Positions 26,095-33,253 of a stretch of DNA of 36,711 nt are shown in pieces. Under the pieces are notes generated by a model that saw only the letters and a list, made by a program, of their open reading frames with translations, searched no databases and was not told where the DNA came from. Position 1 is the first letter of the stretch. Each line of letters begins with the position of its first letter. Both the position numbers and the translations under genes were made by a program. The DNA lies in NCBI GenBank assembly GCA_034003585.1, contig JAVEYH010000020.1, positions 1 to 36,711 of the forward strand, read 5' to 3'. Source of the stretch: JAPXSY01 sp034003585. Its GTDB lineage: Bacteria; Verrucomicrobiota; Kiritimatiellia; RFP12; UBA1067.

Positions 26095-26964
26095 TTACTG
26101 CGGAAGGGAAGCCGCGGCGAAACCCATCAGGGTTTGCGTCAGCAGCGCGGCGGTGAAATCGGCGTGCGGCGCCGCGCGGTTCGGCGCGAGTTCGACCACA
26201 TCCAGTCCTGCGATGACGCGCGTAGCGGCGATGCGGCGCAGGATACGGATCGCGTCATACCAGAAAAGCCCGCCGGGCACCGGCGTGCCGGTGGCCGGCA
26301 GCACGGCGGGGTCAAGCCCGTCCAGATCGAATGTGACGTAAACCCGTTTCGGAAAGCCGCGCGGGAGGAATCGTCGGGTCATGCCGCCGTCCGCGATGAC
26401 GCGCGCGTCATAAAACGAGAGCGAGCCGCGATGGGCCTTCCGGTACTCCCGTTCCTCGGGCGAGACCGCGCGGGTGGCGATCTGCAGGCAGGGGAAGCCC
26501 ATCTCGTGGATACGCCGCATCACGCAGGCGTGCGACAGCGGCGAGCCCTCATATGTGTCGCGCAGGTCGGCGTGCGCGTCGAACTGGATGAAGCCGACGG
26601 GATCGCGCGCCGCGCGGAAGGCGCGTGCCGCGCCGAGCGACACCGTGTGCTCGCCCCCGAGCAAAACCGGCACGGCGTTGCAGGCGAGGGCCTGCGCCAC
26701 CCGCTTTTCCACCGCCGCGATCCAGGCCTCCGGACAGCGGCTGCGGGGAGCCACGGGACGCTGCGTGTGGATGTCCGCGGGGGTGAGGAACCCTTCGGCG
26801 TCACAGGCTTCGAGCTGCTGCGAGGCCGCCAAAATCGCGGCCGGGCCCCTTCGCGCGCCCTGCCCGTACGAGACGCTGAGCTCCATCGGCGCGGGGATCA
26901 CATGAAAGGCGGCGCCGCCGGCCGGAACAGGGGGGCATTCGGAAGCGAGAAAAGCGTTCTTCAT
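26095..26964 (-). CDS. speB: Agmatinase/arginase family ureohydrolase
   Basis: A 289-residue enzyme of normal family length. The frame is open up to 27213, but the ATG at 26964 gives a start matching the family and the upstream part is low-quality translation. The binuclear manganese ligands are present: His in LLGGEHTVSLG, Asp/His/Asp in IQFDAHADLRDTYEG, and the two Asp of YVTFDLDGLDPAVLPATGTP. These mark hydrolysis of a guanidino substrate such as agmatine (to putrescine and urea) or arginine; agmatinase is the more likely. No strong Shine-Dalgarno is seen. It heads a six-gene minus-strand run and has a promoter at 26998-27026. Confidence 0.85.
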   Translation of the reverse strand: MKNAFLASECPPVPAGGAAFHVIPAPMELSVSYGQGARRGPAAILAASQQLEACDAEGFLTPADIHTQRPVAPRSRCPEAWIAAVEKRVAQALACNAVPVLLGGEHTVSLGAARAFRAARDPVGFIQFDAHADLRDTYEGSPLSHACVMRRIHEMGFPCLQIATRAVSPEEREYRKAHRGSLSFYDARVIADGGMTRRFLPRGFPKRVYVTFDLDGLDPAVLPATGTPVPGGLFWYDAIRILRRIAATRVIAGLDVVELAPNRAAPHADFTAALLTQTLMGFAAASLPQ

Positions 26965-26997
26965 AAGATAAAAAGGATATGGGCTGCAAAAAACATA

Positions 26998-27026
26998 AGC
27001 ATACCGGGGCGCGGAACGGGATGCAA
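26998..27026 (-). promoter_or_regulatory. Predicted promoter of the speB-uup-ktrB-metY-ktrA run
   Basis: Read on the minus strand, TTGCAT (27021-27026) and TATGCT (26998-27003) are separated by exactly 17 bases. Transcription would start near 26991, about 27 bases before the speB ATG. The hexamers are only moderate matches to sigma-70 consensus. Confidence 0.5.
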
Positions 27027-27032
27027 GCCGCC

Positions 27033-27063
27033 GGGTGTGATTCCGGAAAACGGAATCACACCC
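27033..27063. promoter_or_regulatory. Perfect 13-bp inverted repeat in the divergent promoter region
   Basis: GGGTGTGATTCCG (27033-27045) pairs perfectly with CGGAATCACACCC (27051-27063) across a GAAAA loop. It lies just upstream of the predicted speB -35 and about 100 bases upstream of the metY -35. Neither flanking gene ends here and no T-run follows on either strand, so it is not an ordinary terminator. It could be an operator or an RNA hairpin. Confidence 0.6.
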
Positions 27064-27093
27064 AAGGAGAAGGGAGGCAGGAGGATTTAGGAG

Positions 27094-27113
27094 TTGTTTC
27101 CTTAATTGAACAA
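27094..27113. promoter_or_regulatory. Imperfect 20-base palindrome upstream of metY-cysK
   Basis: TTGTT and AACAA arms flank a central TTAA, with three mismatched pairs between. It lies 50 bases before the metY -35 hexamer, a position suited to an activator. Symmetry is the only evidence. Confidence 0.3.
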
Positions 27114-27163
27114 GACAGGGGACGACTTTTTCAAAAATTGTTGCAAAAAAAATCGGATTCCTA

Positions 27164-27192
27164 TTGCGCCCGGGAGGGGATCGTGTTATATT
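27164..27192 (+). promoter_or_regulatory. Predicted sigma-70-type promoter of metY-cysK
   Basis: TTGCGC (27164-27169) and TATATT (27187-27192) are separated by 17 bases in an AT-rich setting. Transcription would begin near 27199, giving a leader of about 47 bases with AAGGAGG at 27233-27239 as the ribosome site. Confidence 0.65.
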
Positions 27193-27245
27193 CACTATTA
27201 AATCGATAGACAAAAAAGAGTTTCAAACGGAAAAGGAGGCGGAAC

Positions 27246-28571
27246 GTGAAAGAGGTTCATACAGGTCTGCACACGTTGTCCCTGCATGCGGGACAGGAAC
27301 CGGATCCGGTGACCGGATCGCGCGCGGTGCCGTTGTATCAGACGGCGGCGTATGTGTTCAAAAGCGCGGAACACGCGGCGAATCTTTTCGCGCTCAAGGA
27401 TTTCGGCAACATTTACACGCGGCTCATGAATCCGACGACGGATGTGTTCGAAAAGCGCGTGGCGGCGCTGGAAGGGGGCACGGGCGCACTGGCGACCGCC
27501 TCCGGACAGGCGGCGATCACCTACGCGCTGCTGGGGATCACCCGTTTGGGGGATGAGATCGTTGCCGCCGACAACCTGTACGGCGGCACCTACCAGCTCT
27601 TCCACCATACCTTCCCGAAGCTGGGCCGCAAGGTGGTGTTCGCGGATTCGCGCGACCCCGAGTCGTTCCGGAGGCAAATCACCGGCAAGACCCGGGCGCT
27701 TTACGTGGAGACGATCGGTAATCCCAAGCTGGACGTGCCGGATTTCGAGGCGCTCGCAAAGATCGCGCACGAGGCAGGCGTGCCGCTGGTGGTGGACAAC
27801 ACGGTGGGGGTCGGGCTGGTGCGACCGATCCGGTACGGCGCGGACATTGTGGTGGCTTCGGCGACCAAATACATCGGCGGGCACGGAACCTCGATCGGCG
27901 GGGTGATCGTCGACTCCGGCCGTTTCCGCTGGGACAACGGCAACTTTCCCGAGTTCACCGAACCGGATCCCAGTTATCACGGCATCGTGTACTGGGACGC
28001 GCTGCATGACGTGCCGGGCATGGGCAACGTGGCTTTCATTTTCAAGATCCGGCTGACCTGGCTGCGGGACACGGGCGCGGTGCTGAGCCCGTTCAACGCG
28101 CGCGAGTTCCTGCTGGGGCTGGAGACCCTGCCGCTGCGGGTGGCGCGCCACTCCGAAAACGCGCTGGCCCTGGCCCAATGGCTCCAGCGGCATCCGCTGG
28201 TGACGTGGGTCAACTACCCCGGACTGCCGGAGAGCCCCAGCCATGCGGTGGCCGCCAAATATCTCAAGCACGGGTTCGGCGGGATTCTCGGGTTCGGGAT
28301 CCGGGGCGGCCGCGAGGCCGGGGTGCGGTTCATTGACAGTCTGCGCCTGATCTCGCACCTGGCGAACATCGGCGACGCGAAATCGCTGGTGATCCACCCC
28401 GCCTCGACCACGCACCAGCAGCTTACGGAAACGGAGCAGCGCGCAACCGGGGTCACGCCGGACTACATCCGTTTCTCGGTGGGGCTTGAAGACCTGGAGG
28501 ACATCCAGGCGGACTTGGATCAGGCGTTGCGGGCCAGTCAGAAACCGAAACCGGAAGGAGGGGAAAAATGA
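27246..28571 (+). CDS. metY: O-acetylhomoserine sulfhydrylase (MetY family), copy 2
   Basis: A 441-residue PLP enzyme starting at GTG, six bases after a near-perfect AAGGAGG. Motifs include YTRLMNPTTDVFEKRVAALEGG, ASGQAAITYALL, NLYGGTYQLF, VVDNTVGVGLVRP and the PLP lysine in VASATKYIGGHGTSIGG. PEFTEPDPSYHG and RFSVGLEDLEDIQADLDQAL complete the family pattern. It should convert O-acetylhomoserine plus sulfide to homocysteine and acetate. Its stop overlaps the cysK start by four bases (ATGA), coupling the two sulfide-using enzymes of methionine and cysteine synthesis. It is more canonical than the paralogue at 21539-22813. Confidence 0.9.
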   Translation: MKEVHTGLHTLSLHAGQEPDPVTGSRAVPLYQTAAYVFKSAEHAANLFALKDFGNIYTRLMNPTTDVFEKRVAALEGGTGALATASGQAAITYALLGITRLGDEIVAADNLYGGTYQLFHHTFPKLGRKVVFADSRDPESFRRQITGKTRALYVETIGNPKLDVPDFEALAKIAHEAGVPLVVDNTVGVGLVRPIRYGADIVVASATKYIGGHGTSIGGVIVDSGRFRWDNGNFPEFTEPDPSYHGIVYWDALHDVPGMGNVAFIFKIRLTWLRDTGAVLSPFNAREFLLGLETLPLRVARHSENALALAQWLQRHPLVTWVNYPGLPESPSHAVAAKYLKHGFGGILGFGIRGGREAGVRFIDSLRLISHLANIGDAKSLVIHPASTTHQQLTETEQRATGVTPDYIRFSVGLEDLEDIQADLDQALRASQKPKPEGGEK

Positions 28572-29527
28572 GTCTTTTACAATACGAGAACCTGGCATTG
28601 TCGATCGGAAGGACGCCCCTAGTGAGGCTGAACCGCTCCATGCCTGACACCGGTGCCCGGGTCTACGCCAAGCTCGAGGCGCACAATCCCGCGTATTCGG
28701 TCAAATGCCGCATCGGCACCTCGATGATTCTGGATGCGGAAAGGCGCGGCGTGCTGAAGCCGGGGGGCGAGATCATCGAGCCCACGAGCGGCAACACCGG
28801 CATCGCCTTGGCCTCGGTGGCCGCGGCGCGCGGCTACGGTCTGACCCTGACCATGCCGGAGACGATGAGCATCGAGCGCCGCCGGGTGCTGGCCGCGCTG
28901 GGGGCGCGTCTGGTGCTGACGCCCGGCACGGAAGGCATGAAAGGGGCGATCGCCAGAGCCGAGGAGATCGCGGCCTCGGATCCGGTTCGCTACTTCATGC
29001 CGCAGCAGTTCAGGAACCCGGCCAATCCCGCGGTGCATGAGCAGACGACCGGTCCCGAGATCTGGGACGACACGGAAGGAAAGGTTGACGTGCTGGTCGC
29101 GGGCGTCGGCACCGGCGGCACCATCAGCGGGATCTCGCGCTATATCAAGAAGACTCGGGGCAAGGCGATCCTCTCGGTGGCGGTGGAACCGGAGGAGAGC
29201 CCGGTGATCACTCAGGCGCTGGCGGGTGAGGCACTGAAACCCGGGCCGCACAAGATCCAGGGGTTGGGCGCGGGGTTCATTCCGGAGACGCTGGACCTGC
29301 AACTGGTTGACCGTGTCGAGAAAGTGAGCGGACCCGAGGCGATCGAGTTCGCCCGCCGTCTGGCGCGGGAGGAGGGGCTGCTGGTCGGGATCTCCTCGGG
29401 GGCCGCGGCGTTGGCCGCGGCACGGCTGGCCGCTTCGGAAGCGTCCGCCGGCAAAACCATCGTGGTCATCCTGCCCGACGCCGGCGAACGCTATCTCTCC
29501 ACCGCGCTCTTCGACGGCATCGGTTGA
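28568..29527 (+). CDS. cysK: Cysteine synthase A
   Basis: A 319-residue PLP enzyme that makes cysteine from O-acetylserine and sulfide. The PLP lysine is in NPAYSVKCRIGTSMI, the substrate loop is EPTSGNTGIALASVAAARGY, followed by TMPETMSIERRRVLAALGA, the phosphate-binding GVGTGGTISGISRYI, and GLLVGISSGAAALAA. The whole sequence follows enterobacterial CysK closely, including VKCRIG rather than VKDR and QQFRNPANPAVHEQTTGPE. That points to the cytosolic O-acetylserine enzyme rather than a cystathionine beta-synthase. It is translationally coupled to metY. Confidence 0.93.
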   Translation: MSLLQYENLALSIGRTPLVRLNRSMPDTGARVYAKLEAHNPAYSVKCRIGTSMILDAERRGVLKPGGEIIEPTSGNTGIALASVAAARGYGLTLTMPETMSIERRRVLAALGARLVLTPGTEGMKGAIARAEEIAASDPVRYFMPQQFRNPANPAVHEQTTGPEIWDDTEGKVDVLVAGVGTGGTISGISRYIKKTRGKAILSVAVEPEESPVITQALAGEALKPGPHKIQGLGAGFIPETLDLQLVDRVEKVSGPEAIEFARRLAREEGLLVGISSGAAALAAARLAASEASAGKTIVVILPDAGERYLSTALFDGIG

Positions 29528-29536
29528 ACGCGGCAA

Positions 29537-29556
29537 ACGGCGGGTGCTTTCGCCGT
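29537..29556 (+). terminator. Weak terminator-like hairpin after cysK
   Basis: ACGGCG (29537-29542) pairs with CGCCGT (29551-29556) across an 8-base loop, ten bases after the cysK stop. No U-tract follows, so it may only stabilise the 3' end. Confidence 0.3.
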
Positions 29557-29598
29557 CCTGAATCGATGGAAAAAGAGCGAATCGGCGCGCATTCGCAA

Positions 29599-29627
29599 TT
29601 GACGCGCGGCAGTCGAACGGGTATCCT
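29599..29627 (+). promoter_or_regulatory. Predicted sigma-70-type promoter of gap
   Basis: TTGACG (29599-29604) and TATCCT (29622-29627) have a 17-base spacer. The -35 matches consensus at five of six positions in order. Transcription near 29634 would give a leader of about 125 bases without an obvious riboswitch. Confidence 0.65.
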
Positions 29628-29758
29628 CTTCCCCCATTCATGCAAGGGGCGCAGGCGTGTTTCCCCGTCGCATGGCCGGTAACCGGCGGCGGGGCGGCGT
29701 GTCTGCGGGCAGGAATACCCGGCACGGCATTCTCAAGGTAAACGAAGGAGTACAAAAC

Positions 29759-30781
29759 ATGGCGATCAAGGTTGGTATCAATGGTTTCGGCCGCATCGGC
29801 CGGATGGTGTTCCGCGCGGCGGTCAAGAATTTCTCAAAGGAAATCGAGATCGTCGGCATCAACGATCTGCTGGATCCCGATTATCTGGCGTACATGCTGA
29901 AGTATGACTCGGTCCACGGCCGGTTCCAGGGCGAGGTGTCGGTCGACGGCAATAATCTGATCGTCAATGGCAAGAAGATCCGCCTGACGGCCGAGCGGGA
30001 TCCGGCCGCGCTGAAGTGGGACGAGGTCGGCGCGGACATCGTGGTCGAGTCGACCGGCCTCTTCCTGACCAAAGAGTCTCCGGACGGCAAGAAGCCCGGC
30101 GCGGACGCCCACATCAAGGCCGGCGCGAAGAAGGTCATCATGTCGGCCCCGTCCAAGGACGACACCCCGATGTTCGTCTACGGCGTCAACCACAAGAGCT
30201 ACGCGGGTCAGGCGATCATCTCGAACGCCTCCTGCACCACGAACTGCCTGGCGCCGGTCGCCAAGGTGCTGAACGACACGTTCGGCATCGTCAAAGGCCT
30301 GATGACCACGGTGCACGCCGCCACGGCGACGCAGAAAACGGTGGACGGCCCCTCGATGAAGGACTGGCGCGGCGGCCGCGGCATCCTCGAGAACATCATC
30401 CCCTCCAGCACCGGCGCGGCCAAGGCGGTCGGCAAGGTCATCCCGGCGCTGAACAAGAAGCTCACCGGCATGGCGTTCCGCGTGCCGACCTCCGACGTCT
30501 CGGTCGTGGACCTGACGGCGGTGCTCGCGAAAGAGACCTCGTATGAGGAGATCAAGGCGGCCATGAAGGCGGCCGCCGCGGGCGAGCTCAAGGGCATTCT
30601 CGGCTACACGGAGGACAAGGTCGTCTCCACCGACTTCCGCGGCGAGTCCATGACCTCGGTCTTCGACGCCGAGGCCGGGATCATGCTCGACTCGACCTTC
30701 GTCAAGGTCGTGGCCTGGTACGACAACGAGTGGGGTTATTCCAACAAGGTGCTGGAGATGGCCAAAGTCATCGCCAAGTAA
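29759..30781 (+). CDS. gap: Glyceraldehyde-3-phosphate dehydrogenase, type I
   Basis: A 340-residue glycolytic/gluconeogenic enzyme; ATG 29759 has AAGGAG eight bases upstream, so the in-frame extension back to 29657 is not coding. The NAD-binding MAIKVGINGFGRIGRMVFRA opens the protein, and the catalytic Cys159 lies in SNASCTTNCLAP. The C-terminal WYDNEWGYSNKVLEMAKVI is the usual ending. Codon use is strongly biased to C-ending codons (GGC, ATC, AAG), more than in flanking genes, as expected for high expression. It stands alone between its own promoter and a strong terminator. Confidence 0.96.
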   Translation: MAIKVGINGFGRIGRMVFRAAVKNFSKEIEIVGINDLLDPDYLAYMLKYDSVHGRFQGEVSVDGNNLIVNGKKIRLTAERDPAALKWDEVGADIVVESTGLFLTKESPDGKKPGADAHIKAGAKKVIMSAPSKDDTPMFVYGVNHKSYAGQAIISNASCTTNCLAPVAKVLNDTFGIVKGLMTTVHAATATQKTVDGPSMKDWRGGRGILENIIPSSTGAAKAVGKVIPALNKKLTGMAFRVPTSDVSVVDLTAVLAKETSYEEIKAAMKAAAAGELKGILGYTEDKVVSTDFRGESMTSVFDAEAGIMLDSTFVKVVAWYDNEWGYSNKVLEMAKVIAK

Positions 30782-30806
30782 GCGCTCTTCGCCCGACGCT
30801 CACGAG

Positions 30807-30845
30807 ACGCCGTTCCCGCCGATGCGGGGGCGGCGTTTTTTTTTT
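30807..30845 (+). terminator. Strong intrinsic terminator after gap
   Basis: ACGCCG-TT-CCCGC pairs with GCGGG-GG-CGGCGT around a CGAT loop, and ten T residues follow (30836-30845). It starts 25 bases after the gap stop and isolates gap from the sigma factor gene. Confidence 0.88.
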
Positions 30846-30903
30846 GAAAGATTTCCGCCTGAAGTGTCTATAGAATATAGAAGCGAAGAGGGAAGACACG
30901 CCC

Positions 30904-31440
30904 ATGGTCGATTACGGGACACCATACGAGCTCGTGATGACTGAGCTGATCGCGGCTCAGGCAACCCTCTATGCGTACATTTGCGCTCTCACGGGGCATT
31001 CCCAGGCTGCGCGGGACATCCTGCAGGAGACCAACCTCAAAATCTGCAGGCGGGTCGGCACCTATGACTCGGCCCGCCCGTTTATGCCGTGGGCCAAACG
31101 CATCGCGGTGTATGAGGTGATGACCTACCGGACCCGGCAGCGCCGGGACCGCCTGGTCTTCGAGGATGACGTGTTTGAAAGGCTTCTGGAGCAGGCGGAC
31201 AGCGGGCAGGAGGCGTTCGAGACCGAACGGTATCTCTCCTATCTGGACGCCTGCATCCGGAAACTGCCGGACACCCTGCGGCAGGTGGTCGATTCCCGGT
31301 ATCTGAAGGGTGAACCGGTCGGACTTGTGGCGCGGCGCATCGGGCGCTCCGCCAACGCGGTCTCGCTGCTGCTCATGCGGGCGCGGCAGCTTCTGTCCGA
31401 CTGTGTCCGGCTCGCGGCCGAACAGGGGGGAGGCGAATGA
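30904..31440 (+). CDS. ECF-type RNA polymerase sigma factor (PVC-group, TIGR02989-like)
   Basis: A 178-residue protein with sigma region 2 (about 15-85: LYAYICALTGHSQAARDILQ, DSARPFMPWAKRIAVYEVM) and region 4 (about 120-170: CIRKLPDTLRQVVDSRYLKG, then a helix-turn-helix VARRIGRSANAVSLLLMRAR). The FMPWAKRIA and ILQETNLKI wording matches the sigma-70 subgroup expanded in planctomycetes and verrucomicrobia. A GAGGGA site precedes the ATG. Upstream, TTGAAA at 30844 and TATAGA at 30869 form a weak promoter candidate with a long 19-base spacer; autoregulation is possible. The stop overlaps the FecR-like gene by four bases, so sigma factor and regulator are coupled. Confidence 0.9.
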   Translation: MVDYGTPYELVMTELIAAQATLYAYICALTGHSQAARDILQETNLKICRRVGTYDSARPFMPWAKRIAVYEVMTYRTRQRRDRLVFEDDVFERLLEQADSGQEAFETERYLSYLDACIRKLPDTLRQVVDSRYLKGEPVGLVARRIGRSANAVSLLLMRARQLLSDCVRLAAEQGGGE

Positions 31441-33209
31441 AAACGGACCTCCCGCTCTTGGACGAGTTCGAATGGCTCTCCGCGGCCGTGATCGACGAAA
31501 CCGCCTCGGCGGAGGACCGCACCCGTTTCAACGCGCTTCTGCGCGGGCATCCGGAATTGGCGCAGGTGTACTTTGAGCAGGTCGCCATGCATGCCTGGCT
31601 GACCTCCCGCAAGGAAAGCGGGGACGCGGCCGGGGATCACGCCGGGTTCCGTGCGCCGGTGCCTGCGGCGCGCGGACGGACCGCGCCGCGGAACGCACGC
31701 CGTTTCCCGCGCCGGGTCAGGATGGGAAGTCTCGCCGCCGCCGCGCTGCTGGCGGTCGGGGCCGGACTCGCGCTGCTCGTTGCGCGCGCCCCCTCCCCGC
31801 AGACGCCGCGCCCGGTTCTTCCGCCGGTGTCCGTGCTGTGCCACGACGGCTCGGCCGGTCTGGATCTGCCGCGAACCCTTCCGGGGACCGTGCGCCTGCG
31901 CGGCGGCATGGCGCGGGTGGGACTGCCCTCGGGGGTGGAGCTGATCCTTTCCGGGCCGCTGGAGCTGACGCTGGAGACGGCGGACGGACGCGAGGCCCGG
32001 CTGGAGCGGGGCAGCCTGATCGCCTGGGTGCCGCCGCGCGCCAACGGGCTGATCCTCCGCACGGCGCAGATCGAGGCGTGGGACATCGGCACGGTCTTCG
32101 CGGTCTCGGCGGACGCGGCCGCGGGCAGCCGGGTCTTCGTCTTTCAGGGCGCGGTGCAGGTGAATGATTCGGATGGGTGCGGCGCGGGACTCTGCGAGGC
32201 GGGCGAGGGGATTCTGGCGCCGCCGGGCGGGGCCGTCATCAAGATCGCCTCGGACTGGCCCGAGGCGCAACGGCTCTTCCGCCGCGCGGCGGGGCACGCC
32301 GCGATCAGAAACCCCGCCGACGCGCTGGACGCGGCAAAGCGCATCGGCGACGAATGGCGGGTCCGGTACGAGCCGGAAGAGGCGTGGCGCATCCGCGAGC
32401 GCCGGACGCGCGAGGCTGTGCAGCCGCAACGCACACAACACATTCCTTTCAGGAAAACGGCGTGGGTGCGACCGTCCGTGAACGTTGCGAAACAGGAGGA
32501 GAAGACCATGACAAACAGGATTGGAGCGGCCGTGCTGGCCGCGGCGGCGGTCACCATGGGGGCGGAAAGGGCTGCCGCCCTCTCCGCGCCGACGAGGATC
32601 GACACTTCCTGGGGGGAGGATCGGCGCTGGACCACCATTCATACCAACGAGGTGCCGTTGGCATGGGAGTGGCCTGAATCGGCAACCCACGCCGAATTGA
32701 GGGTCACCGGCATGAATAGGCAGTTCACGACGAATTTCCAGGAAGCGGTTTCCGGGTGCGTCTGGCAGGCGTTCGCCTCCGTACGGCCGGATTCCGAGGA
32801 GGTGTATGAGTTGACCCTCACCTTCACGGACGGGGAGGAGAACCCTGTCGAGACGTTGCGCGCGCGGTTGGCGGTCCTATCGGGCGCGTTCGGCCAGACG
32901 GTGGTGGACGCCTCGCAGAACGAGCGATTGTGGACGCAGGTCCGGGAGAACCGGGTCTTGCCCTATGACGCGGGATGGGCGCAGGCGACCGCCGGCGCGC
33001 CGGAAAGTCAGCTCGTGATCCGGAAACTCCATGGCCCGGCACAGACAAACCGGCTGCAACAGGCATCCGGGTATTACGGATGGAAGGTGCAGGGCAGCGG
33101 GTTCGGTTATGGCGTGTATGAATTGTCCCTGACGTTCCCCGGCACGGAAGGGAACTGGGATGCCGTGTTGGAATACGTTCCGCAAGGGACGCTGATCAGT
33201 CTGCGGTAG
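31437..33209 (+). CDS. FecR-like anti-sigma protein, open reading frame fused to a downstream secreted protein
   Basis: The frame encodes up to 590 residues. Residues 1-60 are a cytoplasmic anti-sigma-like segment (MKTDLPLLDEFEWLSAAVID, RFNALLRGHPELAQVYFE), residues about 97-117 a single transmembrane helix (SLAAAALLAVGAGLALLVA), and about 125-265 a periplasmic FecR domain (RLRGGMARVGLPSGVELILS, WDIGTVFAVS, VFVFQGAVQV). A linker follows (about 315-357) with no recognisable fold. No stop codon separates it from residue 358, where a second signal-peptide-like start (MTNRIGAAVLAAAAVTMG) with its own ribosome site appears. So FecR may truly end near 32480-32507 after a lost stop or frameshift, or the fusion is real. 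It presumably inhibits or transduces signals to the sigma factor. Confidence 0.8.
   Translation: MKTDLPLLDEFEWLSAAVIDETASAEDRTRFNALLRGHPELAQVYFEQVAMHAWLTSRKESGDAAGDHAGFRAPVPAARGRTAPRNARRFPRRVRMGSLAAAALLAVGAGLALLVARAPSPQTPRPVLPPVSVLCHDGSAGLDLPRTLPGTVRLRGGMARVGLPSGVELILSGPLELTLETADGREARLERGSLIAWVPPRANGLILRTAQIEAWDIGTVFAVSADAAAGSRVFVFQGAVQVNDSDGCGAGLCEAGEGILAPPGGAVIKIASDWPEAQRLFRRAAGHAAIRNPADALDAAKRIGDEWRVRYEPEEAWRIRERRTREAVQPQRTQHIPFRKTAWVRPSVNVAKQEEKTMTNRIGAAVLAAAAVTMGAERAAALSAPTRIDTSWGEDRRWTTIHTNEVPLAWEWPESATHAELRVTGMNRQFTTNFQEAVSGCVWQAFASVRPDSEEVYELTLTFTDGEENPVETLRARLAVLSGAFGQTVVDASQNERLWTQVRENRVLPYDAGWAQATAGAPESQLVIRKLHGPAQTNRLQQASGYYGWKVQGSGFGYGVYELSLTFPGTEGNWDAVLEYVPQGTLISLR
32508..33209 (+). 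CDS. Probable separate secreted protein, nested in frame at the end of the FecR-like ORF
   Basis: The ATG at 32508 has AGGAGG at 32494-32499 with an 8-base spacer, the best ribosome site in this run, and starts a signal peptide (IGAAVLAAAAVTMGAERAAA, cut before LSAPTR). The mature 210 residues are unrecognised but look like two beta-sandwich modules rich in aromatic and Thr/Glu residues: IDTSWGEDRRWTTIHTNEVP with WEWPESATHAELRVTGMN, and ERLWTQVRENRVLPYDAGWA. It precedes a SUMF1 protein of the same style (44-base gap). Because it shares the FecR frame, it could be made both alone and as a FecR fusion. Confidence is for translation from this start. Confidence 0.65.
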   Translation: MTNRIGAAVLAAAAVTMGAERAAALSAPTRIDTSWGEDRRWTTIHTNEVPLAWEWPESATHAELRVTGMNRQFTTNFQEAVSGCVWQAFASVRPDSEEVYELTLTFTDGEENPVETLRARLAVLSGAFGQTVVDASQNERLWTQVRENRVLPYDAGWAQATAGAPESQLVIRKLHGPAQTNRLQQASGYYGWKVQGSGFGYGVYELSLTFPGTEGNWDAVLEYVPQGTLISLR

Positions 33210-33253
33210 TGCGGGAAGGAAGAACAAGTTCAAAACGGAAAGGGAAGTGCGAG

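Noticed and set aside
22022..26341. Long plus-strand frames (22022-24034 and 24395-26341) opposite metY, ktrB and uup
   Set aside because: They mirror conserved genes with clear motifs and have low-complexity, charged composition.
27033..27063. Intrinsic terminator
   Set aside because: The stem is strong, but no gene ends here on either strand and no T-run follows.
29634..29758. Riboswitch in the gap leader
   Set aside because: The leader is long enough, but only short GC-rich pairings (for example GCCGG/CCGGC) were seen and no known riboswitch core.
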